A stretch of 64,000 nt of DNA from Candidatus Mycolicibacterium alkanivorans (lineage in GTDB: Bacteria; Actinomycetota; Actinomycetes; Mycobacteriales; Mycobacteriaceae): contig NZ_JAIVFL010000001.1 of NCBI RefSeq assembly GCF_022760805.1, forward strand, positions 3,472,001 to 3,536,000, read 5' to 3'. A model generated the notes under the pieces. It did no database searches. It saw only the letters and a program-made list of their open reading frames with translations, and was not told the origin of the DNA. Shown in pieces: positions 1-9,224 of the stretch; position 1 is the stretch's first letter, and every line of letters starts with the position of its first letter. The position numbers and the translations under genes are program-made.

Positions 1-1
1 C

Positions 2-718
2 CAGTCATATGATGTTCGCGACGTGATCAGCCGCGTCGTCGATGCGGGCAGCTTCTTTGAAATCAAGTCTGCGTGGGCCACCGAGATCGTCTGCGGCTTT
101 GCCAGATTGCACGGGCGCACCGTCGGGCTCGTCGCCAACCAGCCCGCTGTGCGCAGCGGAGCGATATTCGTCGACTCCGCCGACAAAGCGGCCAGGTTCA
201 TTTCGATGTCCGACGCCTACAACATTCCGCTGATCTTCCTGCAGGATGTTCCAGGTTTTATGGTCGGTGTCGCGATCGAACGCCAGGGCATTATCCGACA
301 CGGCGCGAAGATGGTCACTGCCATGGCGAGTGCCGAGGTACCGAAATTTAGTGTCGTCCTCCGCAAAGCCTACGCAGCGGGGTTTTACGCGATGTGCGCA
401 CCCGGGTTCGAGCCGAGGGCCACGATCGCGCTCCCCACAGCAACCATCGGACCGATGTCGCCGGAAGCATCCGTCAACGCCGTCTACGCCAACAAGATCG
501 CCGAGATCGCCGACCCGGCCGAGCGGGAGAGCTACATCGCGGCACGCACAGCCGAGCAGGCTGCCGACATCGGTCTGCTACGCATGGGTAGCCATCTGGT
601 TGTCGACACGGTTGTGCAACCCGAACGGTTACGAGCCGAACTGATCGAGCGCCTCGCCCACGCCGGCCAGTGGGAGCGCCGTCCACCTTCACGCCATCAT
701 GTGATCAGCCCGGTCTGA
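2..718 (+). CDS. Acyl-CoA carboxylase carboxyltransferase (beta) subunit, 5' end outside window
   Basis: The frame is open from the window edge and gives about 238 residues, the C-terminal half of an AccD/PccB-type subunit of usually 510-550 residues. This subunit moves the carboxyl group from biotin to an acyl-CoA. The acyl-CoA-binding core is visible (VPGFMVG, ERQGIIRHGAKM) with the second oxyanion region (LPTATIGPMSPEASVNAVY). The biotin carboxylase/carrier gene follows on the same strand, so the two likely form one enzyme. Substrate is not readable from sequence. The setting among beta-oxidation genes suggests a branched or catabolic acyl-CoA rather than the lipid-synthesis AccD4/5/6 role. 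Confidence 0.9.
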   Translation, partial: QSYDVRDVISRVVDAGSFFEIKSAWATEIVCGFARLHGRTVGLVANQPAVRSGAIFVDSADKAARFISMSDAYNIPLIFLQDVPGFMVGVAIERQGIIRHGAKMVTAMASAEVPKFSVVLRKAYAAGFYAMCAPGFEPRATIALPTATIGPMSPEASVNAVYANKIAEIADPAERESYIAARTAEQAADIGLLRMGSHLVVDTVVQPERLRAELIERLAHAGQWERRPPSRHHVISPV

Positions 719-811
719 GAAGGGCACGGCACAGTCGTGACCGCCGACGCGCCAGCCAACCGATACATCAACGCCCCGGACACCGCGGCCTTCGAGAATG
801 AAGGGGTTTTC

Positions 812-2617
812 GTGTTCAAACCGTTCGACAGTGTCCTCATTGCCAACCGAGGCGAGATTGCCGTCCGAATCATCCGCGCCACCCACGATGCCGGTCTTCG
901 TGCCGTTGCCGTCTACGCCGACCCTGACGCGGACGCCCCCCACGTCAGGCTGGCGGACGAGGCCTATGCGCTACACGGCACAACCGCAGCCGATACCTAC
1001 CTCGACATGCGAAAGATCCTGGATGTCGCTCTGGCGTCGGAGGCCCAGTCGGTTCACCCCGGATATGGCTTCCTCTCCGAGAACCCCCAATTCGCTCAAG
1101 CGGTCATCGACGCGGGCTTGGTGTGGATCGGTCCTCGTCCGGACACCATTCGCCTTCTCGGCGACAAAGTCACCGCACGTGAGATCGCCGACAAGGTGGG
1201 CGCTCCCCTGGTGCCCGGAACCAGCGCCCCCGTCGACGACGCGTGGGAGATCCAGAAATTCGCGGACGAGCACGGAATGCCGATCGCGATCAAGGCGGCG
1301 CACGGCGGCGGTGGACGTGGTCTACGCGTCGTGCGCGACGCCGATCGAATCGCCGAAGCGTTTGACGCAGCCACCCGCGAATCGGTGGCGGCGTTCGGCC
1401 GGGGCGAGTGCTTCGTGGAGCGCTACCTCGACAAACCACGCCACGTGGAAGCCCAGGTGATCGCCGACGCCCATGGAACGGTAGTCGTCGTGGGAACGCG
1501 CGACTGCACCCTCCAGCGTCGCCATCAGAAACTGGTGGAAGAGGCACCGGCGCCGTTCCTGACCACAGGGCAGGAAACCGCCATCCGGGATGCTGCTCGA
1601 GCAATCTGCCTCGAGAGCGGCTATCTCGGAGCCGGCACCGTAGAGTTCCTGGTCGGATCCGACGGCACGGTCTCGTTCCTCGAGGTCAACACCCGCCTCC
1701 AGGTCGAACATCCGGTCACCGAGCAGACCACCGGAATCGACCTGGTCCTCGAACAGTTCCGGATCGCCCGCGGCGAGCCCTTGAGCATCTCCCACGACCC
1801 GGAGACCATCGGTCACGCCTTCGAGTTCCGAATCAACTGCGAAGACCCGACGCACAGCTTCGTCCCTAGCCCGGGAACCATCACCGAATGGACGCCCCCC
1901 CAAGGACCGGGCATTCGACTCGACTCCGGCGTCGAAGCGGGCACCGTCGTCGGTGGCCAATTCGACTCGCTGCTCGCCAAACTGATTGTCTCGGGACCCG
2001 ACCGCGCGACCGCTTTGGCACGCAGCCGCCGCGCCCTGGCGGAGATGCGCATCGAGGGCCTGCCGACAGTCCTCCCGTTCCACCGGGCCGTGACTCGCAC
2101 GCCGGAGTTCACTGTCGAGAACACCGAATTCGCAGTGCACACCACCTGGATCGAAGCAGACGGTACTGCGCTGCTCGAAATCGCCGAAGACAGCACCGAG
2201 GTGTCGCCCGGCGGCCTGGCCCCGGCGGGCGACGGTGACACGGTCTCCGTCCTGATCGGCGGGCGGGCGCACCAAGTTCGCCTGCCCGGTCTTGCCGGTC
2301 TAGGCGCTCACGCAGAGACGATCCGCGCCCAGGCAGCCGAGATCGCGTCCGCACTCGATCCCGAACAACACAGCGGAGACGATGTCACAGCCCCCATGCA
2401 GGGAACGGTGAGCAAGATTCTGGTCGTCGAGGGGCAGGCGGTGTCCGCAGGCGACCTTATTGCCGTAGTCGAGGCCATGAAAATGGAGAACCCTGTGCGC
2501 GCCCACAAAGATGGTCGGATCGAAGACCTAGGTGTGGTCGATGGCGACACCCGGGCCGGTGGACAACTGATCTGTCACATACGCTCCCCCGGGAGTGCGG
2601 CTAGCACGAACAGTTGA
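812..2617 (+). CDS. Acyl-CoA carboxylase alpha subunit (biotin carboxylase plus BCCP)
   Basis: About 601 residues with AccA3-like architecture. The biotin carboxylase N-domain begins [14 protein letters not shown]. The ATP-grasp glycine loop HGGGGRGLR lies near residue 163 and [14 protein letters not shown] near 290. The C-terminal biotinyl domain carries EAMKMENP with the target lysine codon at 2480-2482. It charges biotin with bicarbonate and ATP and passes it to the beta subunit encoded just upstream. I chose the GTG at 812 because AAGGGG sits about six bases before it and the family motif starts at once; an in-frame GTG at 737 would add 25 unconserved residues. This is a pathway paralogue, separate from the housekeeping accA3. 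Confidence 0.93.
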   Translation: MFKPFDSVLIANRGEIAVRIIRATHDAGLRAVAVYADPDADAPHVRLADEAYALHGTTAADTYLDMRKILDVALASEAQSVHPGYGFLSENPQFAQAVIDAGLVWIGPRPDTIRLLGDKVTAREIADKVGAPLVPGTSAPVDDAWEIQKFADEHGMPIAIKAAHGGGGRGLRVVRDADRIAEAFDAATRESVAAFGRGECFVERYLDKPRHVEAQVIADAHGTVVVVGTRDCTLQRRHQKLVEEAPAPFLTTGQETAIRDAARAICLESGYLGAGTVEFLVGSDGTVSFLEVNTRLQVEHPVTEQTTGIDLVLEQFRIARGEPLSISHDPETIGHAFEFRINCEDPTHSFVPSPGTITEWTPPQGPGIRLDSGVEAGTVVGGQFDSLLAKLIVSGPDRATALARSRRALAEMRIEGLPTVLPFHRAVTRTPEFTVENTEFAVHTTWIEADGTALLEIAEDSTEVSPGGLAPAGDGDTVSVLIGGRAHQVRLPGLAGLGAHAETIRAQAAEIASALDPEQHSGDDVTAPMQGTVSKILVVEGQAVSAGDLIAVVEAMKMENPVRAHKDGRIEDLGVVDGDTRAGGQLICHIRSPGSAASTNS

Positions 2618-2824
2618 CCTCTAGCCCGGCCTGGTCGCACTTCCGATCATGGCGCGCGCTCACTGCGTGACGGCGTCGCGGGGATGTCGGCGCAACCTCG
2701 CGGCCATTTCGGCTGACTGCCTTGATCTGACAATGGGTCGTGCTCATATGCTTCCGTTCGCTGTAGATCCGGCCAGGGGACCACCGCAGGAACGCGACCT
2801 TACGCACCGAGGATCGAGCTGCGC

Positions 2825-3589
2825 TCAGTCAACCATGCTGTAGCCACCGCTGACGCTGAGGATCTGACCGGTGATCCATGAGCTGAGGTCCGAGCAGAAG
2901 AACAGGATCGCGTTGGCCTGGTCGATGGGTTCGCCGAGCCGACCCAGCGGATAGGCCGTGACCAACTTCTCCTCACCACCCCACTTCTCGATCAGTGCGC
3001 TGGCGCCCGGGGTCTTCGTGGTGCCCGGCGACACGGCGTTGCATCGGATGCCGTAACGGCCGGCTTCCTTGGCGAAGGCCTTCGTAAAGCCGACGACCCC
3101 TCCTTTTGCGGCGCTGTAGGAAACGAGGAAGGGTTCGCCGATCCGGCCGGCGTCTGAGATCAGATTCACCACTGTTCCCGATTTCTGCTCACGCATGTGG
3201 TCGTAGGCCGCCTTCGTCATCACCATCGTGCCGATCAGAGTGACGCCGATGTCGAGTTGGTACTGCTCGTAGGTGAGGTTCTTGAAGAGATCCACACTCC
3301 ACGCCGCGGCGTTGTTGACGAGGATGTCCAGACCACCGAACTGCTCTACCGTGGCGCTCACCGCGTCGCGGGCGAGTGCGGGGTCGCGCACATCCACCGC
3401 GACAGCGGTCGCAGTGCCGCCCGCCTGTTCGACGATCGCAGCCGTTTCCTTGGCGGCAGCCTCGTTGACATCCGCCGCCGCGACTTTCGCTCCTGCGCGC
3501 GCGAGAAGAGTTGCTACCTCGCGCCCGATTCCGCTGCCCGCGCCGGTGACGATCGCGGAGCGCCCGGTCAGGTCGATCTCGACTGACAT
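2825..3589 (-). CDS. SDR-family NAD(P)-dependent dehydrogenase
   Basis: Classical short-chain dehydrogenase of 254 residues. The cofactor motif TGAGSGIG, the NNAA turn and the active-site YSAAK with an upstream serine (LISDAGR) are all present. It probably oxidises a beta-hydroxyacyl-CoA or a related alcohol in the surrounding degradation pathway. The start at 3589 is preceded by AAGGGA at good spacing; the in-frame ATG at 3604 has no such site. The SDAGR and ITGQILSVSGG segments resemble the second SDR of the cluster (9225-9980), so both may handle related ring or branched intermediates. It lies 92 bases downstream of the acyl-CoA dehydrogenase on the same strand, probably cotranscribed. Confidence 0.88.
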   Translation of the reverse strand: MSVEIDLTGRSAIVTGAGSGIGREVATLLARAGAKVAAADVNEAAAKETAAIVEQAGGTATAVAVDVRDPALARDAVSATVEQFGGLDILVNNAAAWSVDLFKNLTYEQYQLDIGVTLIGTMVMTKAAYDHMREQKSGTVVNLISDAGRIGEPFLVSYSAAKGGVVGFTKAFAKEAGRYGIRCNAVSPGTTKTPGASALIEKWGGEEKLVTAYPLGRLGEPIDQANAILFFCSDLSSWITGQILSVSGGYSMVD

Positions 3590-3681
3590 GATTGTTCCCT
3601 TCATCGCTGTTGGGTGTCCTTCTTGGATGTGCCATCCCGCTCGGAAGAGCGTGGAAGTCTATGCGCCGCAGTCGTTGCCGA

Positions 3682-4830
3682 TCAGTCGGAAAGTCCAAGT
3701 TGGGCGGCGATGATGTTCTTCTGAATTTGCGACGTGCCGCCGAAGATAGTCATGACGAGGGTGTCTCTGACATAGGACTGCATCTCGCTTTCCATGCTGT
3801 ATCCCATACCACCCATGAACTGCATACCTTGCAGTGCTACCTCTTTTGCGGTCTCCGTCGCCTGCAGCTTCGTGATGGAAGCCTCACCCGGCGCCGGTTC
3901 GCCGGACGAAAGTAACGCGGCGGTGTGCTCCACCAGCAACCGGGTTGACAGCAACTTGGCCGCGCTCTCGGCCAGGCCGTGTTGGAGTGCTTGGAAGCGA
4001 CCAATAGGTTGGCCGAACTGGCGCCGCTCCTTCACGTAACGGAGCGTCTCATCGAACGCGCGCTGCCCGATGCCGAGGGCCTCGGCCGCAATGATGAGCC
4101 GCTCACTGTTGAGGCCGCGTACCAGCGCACGCCAGCCTTGGTCGATTCCTCCGACGATCTCTTCATCGCCCGCATCGACATCCTCATAGCGCGTGATGTT
4201 GGTGTCGATATGTCCGAGCATGTCAAGCCGTTCGAAGCTGATGCCGCGCCGATCCATCGGCAGAAGAAACAGGCTCAGCCCTTGATGCTTCGGCACTTCG
4301 GTGTTGGTGCGGGTCACCACCAGAACCCAGCGGGCATGGTTGGCGTTGCTCGTGAAGGTCTTTTCACCGCTGAGCTGCCACCGCGAGCCCACCTTGCGCG
4401 CACGGGTCTTGACCGCAGCTGCGTCAGAACCGGTGTCGGGCTCGGTGATGGCGATGGACAGGATGTCGCCGGCTGCGACGCCGGGCAACACGGCACGTTT
4501 CTGCTCTTCTGACCCGTACTTGATCAGCGCCTGCAGTGTGATCACCGTGGTCAGGTAGCCTCCGACCGGGACGCGATGGTAGGCCAGGCGCTCGGTCAGA
4601 AGCGCGACCTCGGACAGTGTTCCCCCGACCCCGCCGTACTCCTCGGGGATTGTCAGCCCGAGCCACCCGGTGCTGGCGAGCTTGGCATACAGCTCGTCAT
4701 TGTGGGCGACGGTCCCGCCCTTGGTCAGCTCGCGGAGCTTGTGCGGGGGGCATTCGCGCTGGCAGAAGCCATCGACGGCTTCGACGAACGCCGACTGCTC
4801 CGGTGTCAGCTTTCCGCGGAACGTGAGCAT
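3682..4830 (-). CDS. Acyl-CoA dehydrogenase
   Basis: A 382-residue FAD-dependent acyl-CoA dehydrogenase, normal length for the family. The substrate/FAD signature AITEPDTGSD and the C-terminal GGMGYSMESEMQSYVRD block are clear. The usual catalytic glutamate of the medium-chain type (EGT in the C-terminal helix) is replaced: the sequence reads IFGGTSQIQ. A glutamate is present instead in LNSERL, matching the helix-G base used by isovaleryl-CoA and long-chain dehydrogenases, so the enzyme should still be active. AGGGAG lies six bases before the ATG. It is transcribed away from the crotonase at 5027, so the gap between them should hold divergent promoters. Confidence 0.92.
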   Translation of the reverse strand: MLTFRGKLTPEQSAFVEAVDGFCQRECPPHKLRELTKGGTVAHNDELYAKLASTGWLGLTIPEEYGGVGGTLSEVALLTERLAYHRVPVGGYLTTVITLQALIKYGSEEQKRAVLPGVAAGDILSIAITEPDTGSDAAAVKTRARKVGSRWQLSGEKTFTSNANHARWVLVVTRTNTEVPKHQGLSLFLLPMDRRGISFERLDMLGHIDTNITRYEDVDAGDEEIVGGIDQGWRALVRGLNSERLIIAAEALGIGQRAFDETLRYVKERRQFGQPIGRFQALQHGLAESAAKLLSTRLLVEHTAALLSSGEPAPGEASITKLQATETAKEVALQGMQFMGGMGYSMESEMQSYVRDTLVMTIFGGTSQIQKNIIAAQLGLSD

Positions 4831-4955
4831 TCGGAACTCCCTTGCTTGTTTCGGTCATGACGACAATCCGGCGACTACCCGCCCCTCGTGCGGAGCAGCT
4901 GGCACGCGCGCAGTCCTGCGCTTCCCGGTTCAGTAGGCAGCGAGACCGACGCGCT

Positions 4956-5026
4956 TTGCCTTATAATCAGTACTACGATAAGGTGTGGGCCGCAAGGGTG
5001 CAAGCGTCAGCGCTACTGGAGGTTCG
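4956..5026 (+). promoter_or_regulatory. Candidate promoter and RBS for the crotonase gene
   Basis: The intergenic region between two divergent catabolic genes is locally AT-rich and contains a perfect TATAAT at 4962-4967. A strong GGAGG lies at 5018-5022, five bases before the ATG, which fixes the start at 5027. I see no convincing -35 hexamer at the usual distance. AGTACT just after the -10 is a short palindrome that could be part of an operator. No regulator gene is present among the catabolic genes in this window. Confidence 0.35.
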
Positions 5027-5818
5027 ATGGCTATCACCGTAGGTGACACGAAGTTCGTCCGCGTCGAGGTGAAAAACGGTGTCGCGCTATTGACGGTGGA
5101 CCGCCCGCCGGCTAATGCGCTGGATCTGCAAGTGGTGCAAGAGATCAGCGCGGCGGCCTCGGAGGCGGCGTCACAGGCCGAGGTCGGTGCCATCGTGATC
5201 ACCGGACACGGAAAACAATTTGTCGCCGGCGCCGACATCAAGATGATGCGCGACATCGATCTCGCCGGGTTTGCGTATTTCGTCAACGCGATTCAACGCG
5301 CCCTCAACGATCTGGAAGCCCTGCCGTTGCCCGTGATCGCAGCGGTCAACGGTAATGCCATGGGCGGTGGCCTCGAACTCGCCCTCGCCTGCGACCTGCG
5401 GTTCGCGGGCGAACACGTGCGGCTCGGTGTTCCCGAAGTTCGTCTGGGCCTGCTTCCCGGTGCCGGAGGAACGCAGCGGCTATGCGAGACGATCGGCAAG
5501 GGTCGTGCCCTAGAATTGCTCTACACCGGCCGGCAACTGAGCGCCACCGAAGCCCATACGATCGGCCTGGTTAACCGAATCGTGGAGGGCGACCACGTCG
5601 TCGCCGAAGCCGTCGAATTCGCTCAACAGCTCGCGTCCGGAGCGCGCCAGGCCATGCGCCAAATCAAATCATGTGTTCTCGCACGACTGGACGGGGGCCG
5701 TTCCGCGGGCTTTCGGGCCGAGTCTGCCGGGGTTGTCGAGCTTTTCGCCGGCGAAGAGGCCAGGGTGGGCTTCGACGCCTTTATCAACAAGCGGACACCC
5801 GACTTCGGGTACGGCTAG
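5027..5818 (+). CDS. Enoyl-CoA hydratase (crotonase family)
   Basis: A 263-residue crotonase. The oxyanion-hole segments AGADIKMM and NAMGGGLELALACDL are present, and both hydratase glutamates can be placed: the E of GGGLE and the E of PEVRLGLLPGAGG. It should add water across a 2-enoyl-CoA double bond. In overall build and the LLPGAGGTQRL block it resembles FadB- and BadK-type hydratases, so cyclohex-1-ene-carboxyl-CoA hydration is a reasonable guess from context. Spacing to the BadI-like gene is 163 bases on the same strand. Function as a hydratase is secure; substrate is inferred. Confidence 0.92.
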   Translation: MAITVGDTKFVRVEVKNGVALLTVDRPPANALDLQVVQEISAAASEAASQAEVGAIVITGHGKQFVAGADIKMMRDIDLAGFAYFVNAIQRALNDLEALPLPVIAAVNGNAMGGGLELALACDLRFAGEHVRLGVPEVRLGLLPGAGGTQRLCETIGKGRALELLYTGRQLSATEAHTIGLVNRIVEGDHVVAEAVEFAQQLASGARQAMRQIKSCVLARLDGGRSAGFRAESAGVVELFAGEEARVGFDAFINKRTPDFGYG

Positions 5819-5981
5819 GCAACACTCGCGTTTACTCCGGTTCCGGGCCTTGCCGACAACGCCGAACGTCCCGGCCACCGGTACGGACCAGTCCCCGCGC
5901 GACAGTACCCAAGTTTTGGGCATATCGATGGACCGTGGCTCCGTGCGAGGCGCGGAAACGCTGGAAAGGAGCAGTTGTTCG

Positions 5982-6791
5982 ATGAGCAGTTCAATGGTGG
6001 AGTTCTCCGACGTCCTCTACGAGGTCAAGGATGCCGTCGCCCGCATAACGATCAATCGTCCGGAGAAGTTGAATGCATTCACGCCGCACACCCTGAGGGA
6101 GTTGACAACGGCCGTGCGACGTGCCGGCGAGGACGACGAGGTTGGGGTGATCGTGCTGACCGGTGCCGGTGAACGGGCATTCTGCGCAGGCGGTGACGTC
6201 AGCGTGGAGGATGAGAGCACGTTCAACGCCGGCGATGAGTCCTTCGACGAGTTGGTCAAGCAGCTTTACCGCGCATTTCGCGAGTGCCTCAAGCCGGTGA
6301 TTGCCCGGGTGGATGGCTATGCGATCGGCGGCGGTCACCACATGGCGTACGCCTGCGATTTCACCATCGCGTCTGATCGGTCGGTGCTCGGACAGAACGG
6401 TCCGCGTGTCGCCAGTCCGGCCGAAGGGTGGCTGGTGAGCTACCTGTGGACGGTGGTGGGGATGAAGCGAGCCAAAGAAATCTGGATGTTGTGCCGGCGC
6501 TACTCGGCCAAGCAGGCGCTGGACTGGGGGCTCATCAACGCGTGCGTGCCGCCGGAGGACCTGGATGCCGAGGTCACGCGCTGGTGCGACGAGCTGCTGG
6601 CGCTCAGCCCGACCGTGCTGAAGCTGGTCAAAAAGTCCTTTGACGACTCGGTCGCGCCCATGCGGGAAGCGCAGGACCGGTTCAGCATTCTCAACCAGGT
6701 CAACCCCGACTTCTTTGCGTCGGGAGAGCAAACCGAAGGCGCCGATGCCTTCATGAATAAGCGCAAGCCCGACTTCTCTGCCTGGCGTTGA
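5982..6791 (+). CDS. BadI-like 2-ketocyclohexanecarboxyl-CoA hydrolase (crotonase family)
   Basis: A 269-residue crotonase that departs from true hydratases. It has ARVDGYAIGGGHHMAYACDF, where the hydratase glutamate is replaced, and LGQNGPRVASPAEGW in place of the second glutamate block. From memory these, with AKEIWMLCRRYSAKQA and a C-terminal NKRKPDFSAW, closely follow BadI of Rhodopseudomonas palustris and the related MenB group. BadI hydrolyses a 2-keto-cycloalkane-carboxyl-CoA ring to a pimeloyl-CoA type product. The ATG at 5982 has AAGGAG ten bases upstream; the frame is open further upstream but not conserved. The BadH-like SDR at 9225-9980 is the expected partner. Other MenB-like roles cannot be excluded. 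Confidence 0.78.
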   Translation: MSSSMVEFSDVLYEVKDAVARITINRPEKLNAFTPHTLRELTTAVRRAGEDDEVGVIVLTGAGERAFCAGGDVSVEDESTFNAGDESFDELVKQLYRAFRECLKPVIARVDGYAIGGGHHMAYACDFTIASDRSVLGQNGPRVASPAEGWLVSYLWTVVGMKRAKEIWMLCRRYSAKQALDWGLINACVPPEDLDAEVTRWCDELLALSPTVLKLVKKSFDDSVAPMREAQDRFSILNQVNPDFFASGEQTEGADAFMNKRKPDFSAWR

Positions 6792-6849
6792 CCATGACGC
6801 GCTCGACCGACAACGGCGACGCCGGCAGGATTCCGGGGGGACGTTGACG

Positions 6850-8013
6850 ATGGAATTGGCGTACTCCGAGTCAGAGCTGGTCTTTCGCGATGAAGTGCGC
6901 GACTGGCTCACAGCCAACGTCCCGACTCACCCCTTACCACCGCCCTACACCGCCGAGGGCGTCGCCGCACATCGGGAGTGGGAGAAAGCCCTGTACACCG
7001 CCGGCTACTCGGCGCTGCACTGGCCGCAAGAATACGGCGGCGGCGGTGCCGACTTCATGCGCCAGATGTTGTTCGACGAGGAGTACCACCGAGCCGCAGC
7101 TCCGCAGCGGTTGAACCGGCTGGCCCTCGGACTAGCGGGCCCCACCATCATCGAATTCGGCACCACCGAGCAGAAGCGGCGCTGGCTGCCCGGGATGCTC
7201 AGCTGCGACGAGTTGTGGTGCCAGGGCTTCTCCGAGCCAGGTGCGGGCAGCGACCTGTCCGCCGTGCGAACTCGGGCGGTGCCTGACGGGGACGATTTTG
7301 TCCTCAATGGCCAGAAAATCTGGACATCGCTGTCCGCCTTCGCCGATTGGATGTTCGCCCTGGTCCGCACTGACCCTAGCCAGACGCGGCATCGGGGCCT
7401 GACCTACATCGTGCTACCGATGGACAGTGCTGGCATCGAGTTGCGGCCGATCCGCCAGTTGCACGGCGAGCCGGGTTTCTCCGAAGTGTTTTTCACCGAT
7501 GTGCGCGTTCCCGCGAAAAACGTGATCGGAGAGATCGGCGACGGGTGGCGCGTGGCCATGGCGACGCTGGGCTACGAGCGCGGCACCGGTCTGGGCAACC
7601 ACGTCCGCCTGTCCAACGACGTGCGGCAATTGGTCGACCTCGCCAAGCGCATGGGTGTCGCCGACGATCCCGTCCACCGAAACGAGATCGCCTCGCGATT
7701 CGCCGAGGCCGAGCTTTTCCGCCGGTACATGCAGCACATCGCCAGCCAACTCGCCGCCGGCAACGGCGTCGGTTCCAGGTCAAGCCTCGTCAAGCTGTAT
7801 TGGTCGGAACTCGACAGCAGAATCCAGGAAACCGCTCTGCAGATCCTGGGCCCCTTCGCTGAACTCGCCGCTCCACAAAACTGCGCCGATGGAGCCGGGT
7901 TTCATCGCCGATACTGGCACGCTCGGGCGTCGCGAATCTTCGCCGGCACCAACGAGATACAACGCAACATCATCGGCGAGCGCCTGCTCGGACTTCCACG
8001 GGAGCCGCGGTGA
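6850..8013 (+). CDS. Acyl-CoA dehydrogenase, probable catalytic subunit of a two-gene enzyme
   Basis: 387 residues. FEPGAGSDL-type binding (FSEPGAGSDLSAVRT), WTS loop (NGQKIWTS) and a complete C-terminal IFAGTNEIQRNIIGERLLGLP are seen. The C-terminal catalytic glutamate position is alanine (FAGT), while a glutamate sits in ATLGYERG at the helix-G position. The next gene overlaps by four bases (GTGA) and encodes a shorter dehydrogenase without that glutamate. This mirrors the heteromeric FadE pairs of mycobacterial steroid side-chain degradation, where one subunit carries the base. Such pairs often take bulky ring-bearing CoA esters, which would fit an alicyclic substrate. Confidence 0.92.
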   Translation: MELAYSESELVFRDEVRDWLTANVPTHPLPPPYTAEGVAAHREWEKALYTAGYSALHWPQEYGGGGADFMRQMLFDEEYHRAAAPQRLNRLALGLAGPTIIEFGTTEQKRRWLPGMLSCDELWCQGFSEPGAGSDLSAVRTRAVPDGDDFVLNGQKIWTSLSAFADWMFALVRTDPSQTRHRGLTYIVLPMDSAGIELRPIRQLHGEPGFSEVFFTDVRVPAKNVIGEIGDGWRVAMATLGYERGTGLGNHVRLSNDVRQLVDLAKRMGVADDPVHRNEIASRFAEAELFRRYMQHIASQLAAGNGVGSRSSLVKLYWSELDSRIQETALQILGPFAELAAPQNCADGAGFHRRYWHARASRIFAGTNEIQRNIIGERLLGLPREPR

Positions 8014-9026
8014 ACATCGACCTCACGCCAGACCAGAAGGAGCTGGCAGCGGCGGCGCGCGAATTCTTGCGCGCCGAGTGCCCTGCGTCGCGGGTTCGTT
8101 CGGCCTGGGATGCCGACTGCGCCGTCGACCGCTCCGGGTGGGCTCGACTGGCCGAGGTGGGGTTCCTCGGTGTCGTAGTGCCAGAACGTTTCGGCGGCCT
8201 GGGGCGCTCTGATGTGGAGCTCGCTTTGCTGCTCGAGGAAGCCGGCCGGGTAGCGCTTCCCGACCCGCTCCTGGAGACCGCCGTGGCGGCGCTGACGATC
8301 GCAGACTTGGGCAGCGACCGCCAGATCGAGCGGTGGCTGCCCGCCATCGCCGCAGGTGAAGTAGTCGCCACCATTCAGCCGCCGGGTACACCGTTCGCTG
8401 TCGTCGACGGCTCGTTCGACCTCATCGTGGTGGCGATCAAGGACTGTCTGCATGTCGTACCCGTGAGCAACTGCGACATCGAGTCCCACGAAGTCTTCGA
8501 CCGCGCCCGCCGCCTGGCGACTATCCGCGCCGAAGCCACCTCGGATACCTTGTTGCCCGGCAGCACCGGACGGGCGGACCTTTTAGCTGCACGCGCCGCC
8601 GTGGCCGCCGCTGCCACGCTCGTGGGCATCGGGGCGCACTTAGTAGAAACAACGGTCGACTACGTGCGGCAGCGCGAGCAGTTCGGCAGACCGGTCGGAT
8701 CGTTTCAAGCCGTCAAGCATCAACTCTCCAACGCCTATCTCGCCCTCGAGTTCGTCCGTCCAATGACGTGGGTCGCCGCGCACTTGGTCGCCAGCGGGTC
8801 AGACGAAGCCGCCACGGCAGCAGCGGTCGCCAAAAGTTGTGCATCCGAAGCGGAAAAGGCCGCCAACGACAGCGCGCTGCAGTGCCACGGTGGGATCGGA
8901 TTCACCTGGGAGCATGACCTGCACCTGTGGCTCAAACGCGGGAAGGCACTGGAACAGGCGTACGGGACCCCGCTCGAACATCGTGCCCGAATCGCCCACG
9001 CCATCTTCGGCTCCTCGTCAGCGTGA
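8010..9026 (+). CDS. Acyl-CoA dehydrogenase, short partner subunit
   Basis: 338 residues, shorter than a standard dehydrogenase. The N-terminal helical domain (LTPDQKELAAAAREFL) and the C-terminal domain (REQFGRPVGSFQAVKHQLS, CHGGIGFTWEHDLHLWLKR) are clear, but the middle beta domain is reduced and no glutamate is seen at the helix-G or C-terminal catalytic positions. The start GTG overlaps the stop of the previous dehydrogenase, implying translational coupling. I infer that it forms a mixed tetramer with that protein and contributes FAD or structural contacts rather than the catalytic base. Confidence 0.9.
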   Translation: MNIDLTPDQKELAAAAREFLRAECPASRVRSAWDADCAVDRSGWARLAEVGFLGVVVPERFGGLGRSDVELALLLEEAGRVALPDPLLETAVAALTIADLGSDRQIERWLPAIAAGEVVATIQPPGTPFAVVDGSFDLIVVAIKDCLHVVPVSNCDIESHEVFDRARRLATIRAEATSDTLLPGSTGRADLLAARAAVAAAATLVGIGAHLVETTVDYVRQREQFGRPVGSFQAVKHQLSNAYLALEFVRPMTWVAAHLVASGSDEAATAAAVAKSCASEAEKAANDSALQCHGGIGFTWEHDLHLWLKRGKALEQAYGTPLEHRARIAHAIFGSSSA

Positions 9027-9077
9027 AGGACGCCCCGTTCTGGCAGGTGCCCGATTGCGGTCATCCGTCAGTCCGGA

Positions 9078-9213
9078 GTGACACCGCAACGGGGTACACA
9101 AAGAGTAGACAAAGGTGAATCCGCGAGCTATGTGATTACCGAGGCATGTGTCGACGTTCTCGACAAGACATGCATCAAAGAATGCCCGGTCGACTGCATC
9201 TACGAAGGCGATC
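9078..9213 (+). pseudogene. Truncated 7Fe-type ferredoxin (FdxA-like) fragment
   Basis: The frame encodes YVITEACVDVLDKTCIKECP followed by VDCIYEGDR, which is the N-terminal half of a 3Fe-4S/4Fe-4S ferredoxin with its first cysteines intact. The second half, expected to carry CVDCGACEPVCP, is absent. After codon GDR the frame runs into the 3' end of the SDR gene encoded on the other strand. No normal ferredoxin start codon is evident; the preceding residues are unconserved. I read this as a deletion or rearrangement junction, not a functional gene. Confidence 0.75.
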
Positions 9214-9224
9214 GGCAGTCAATG

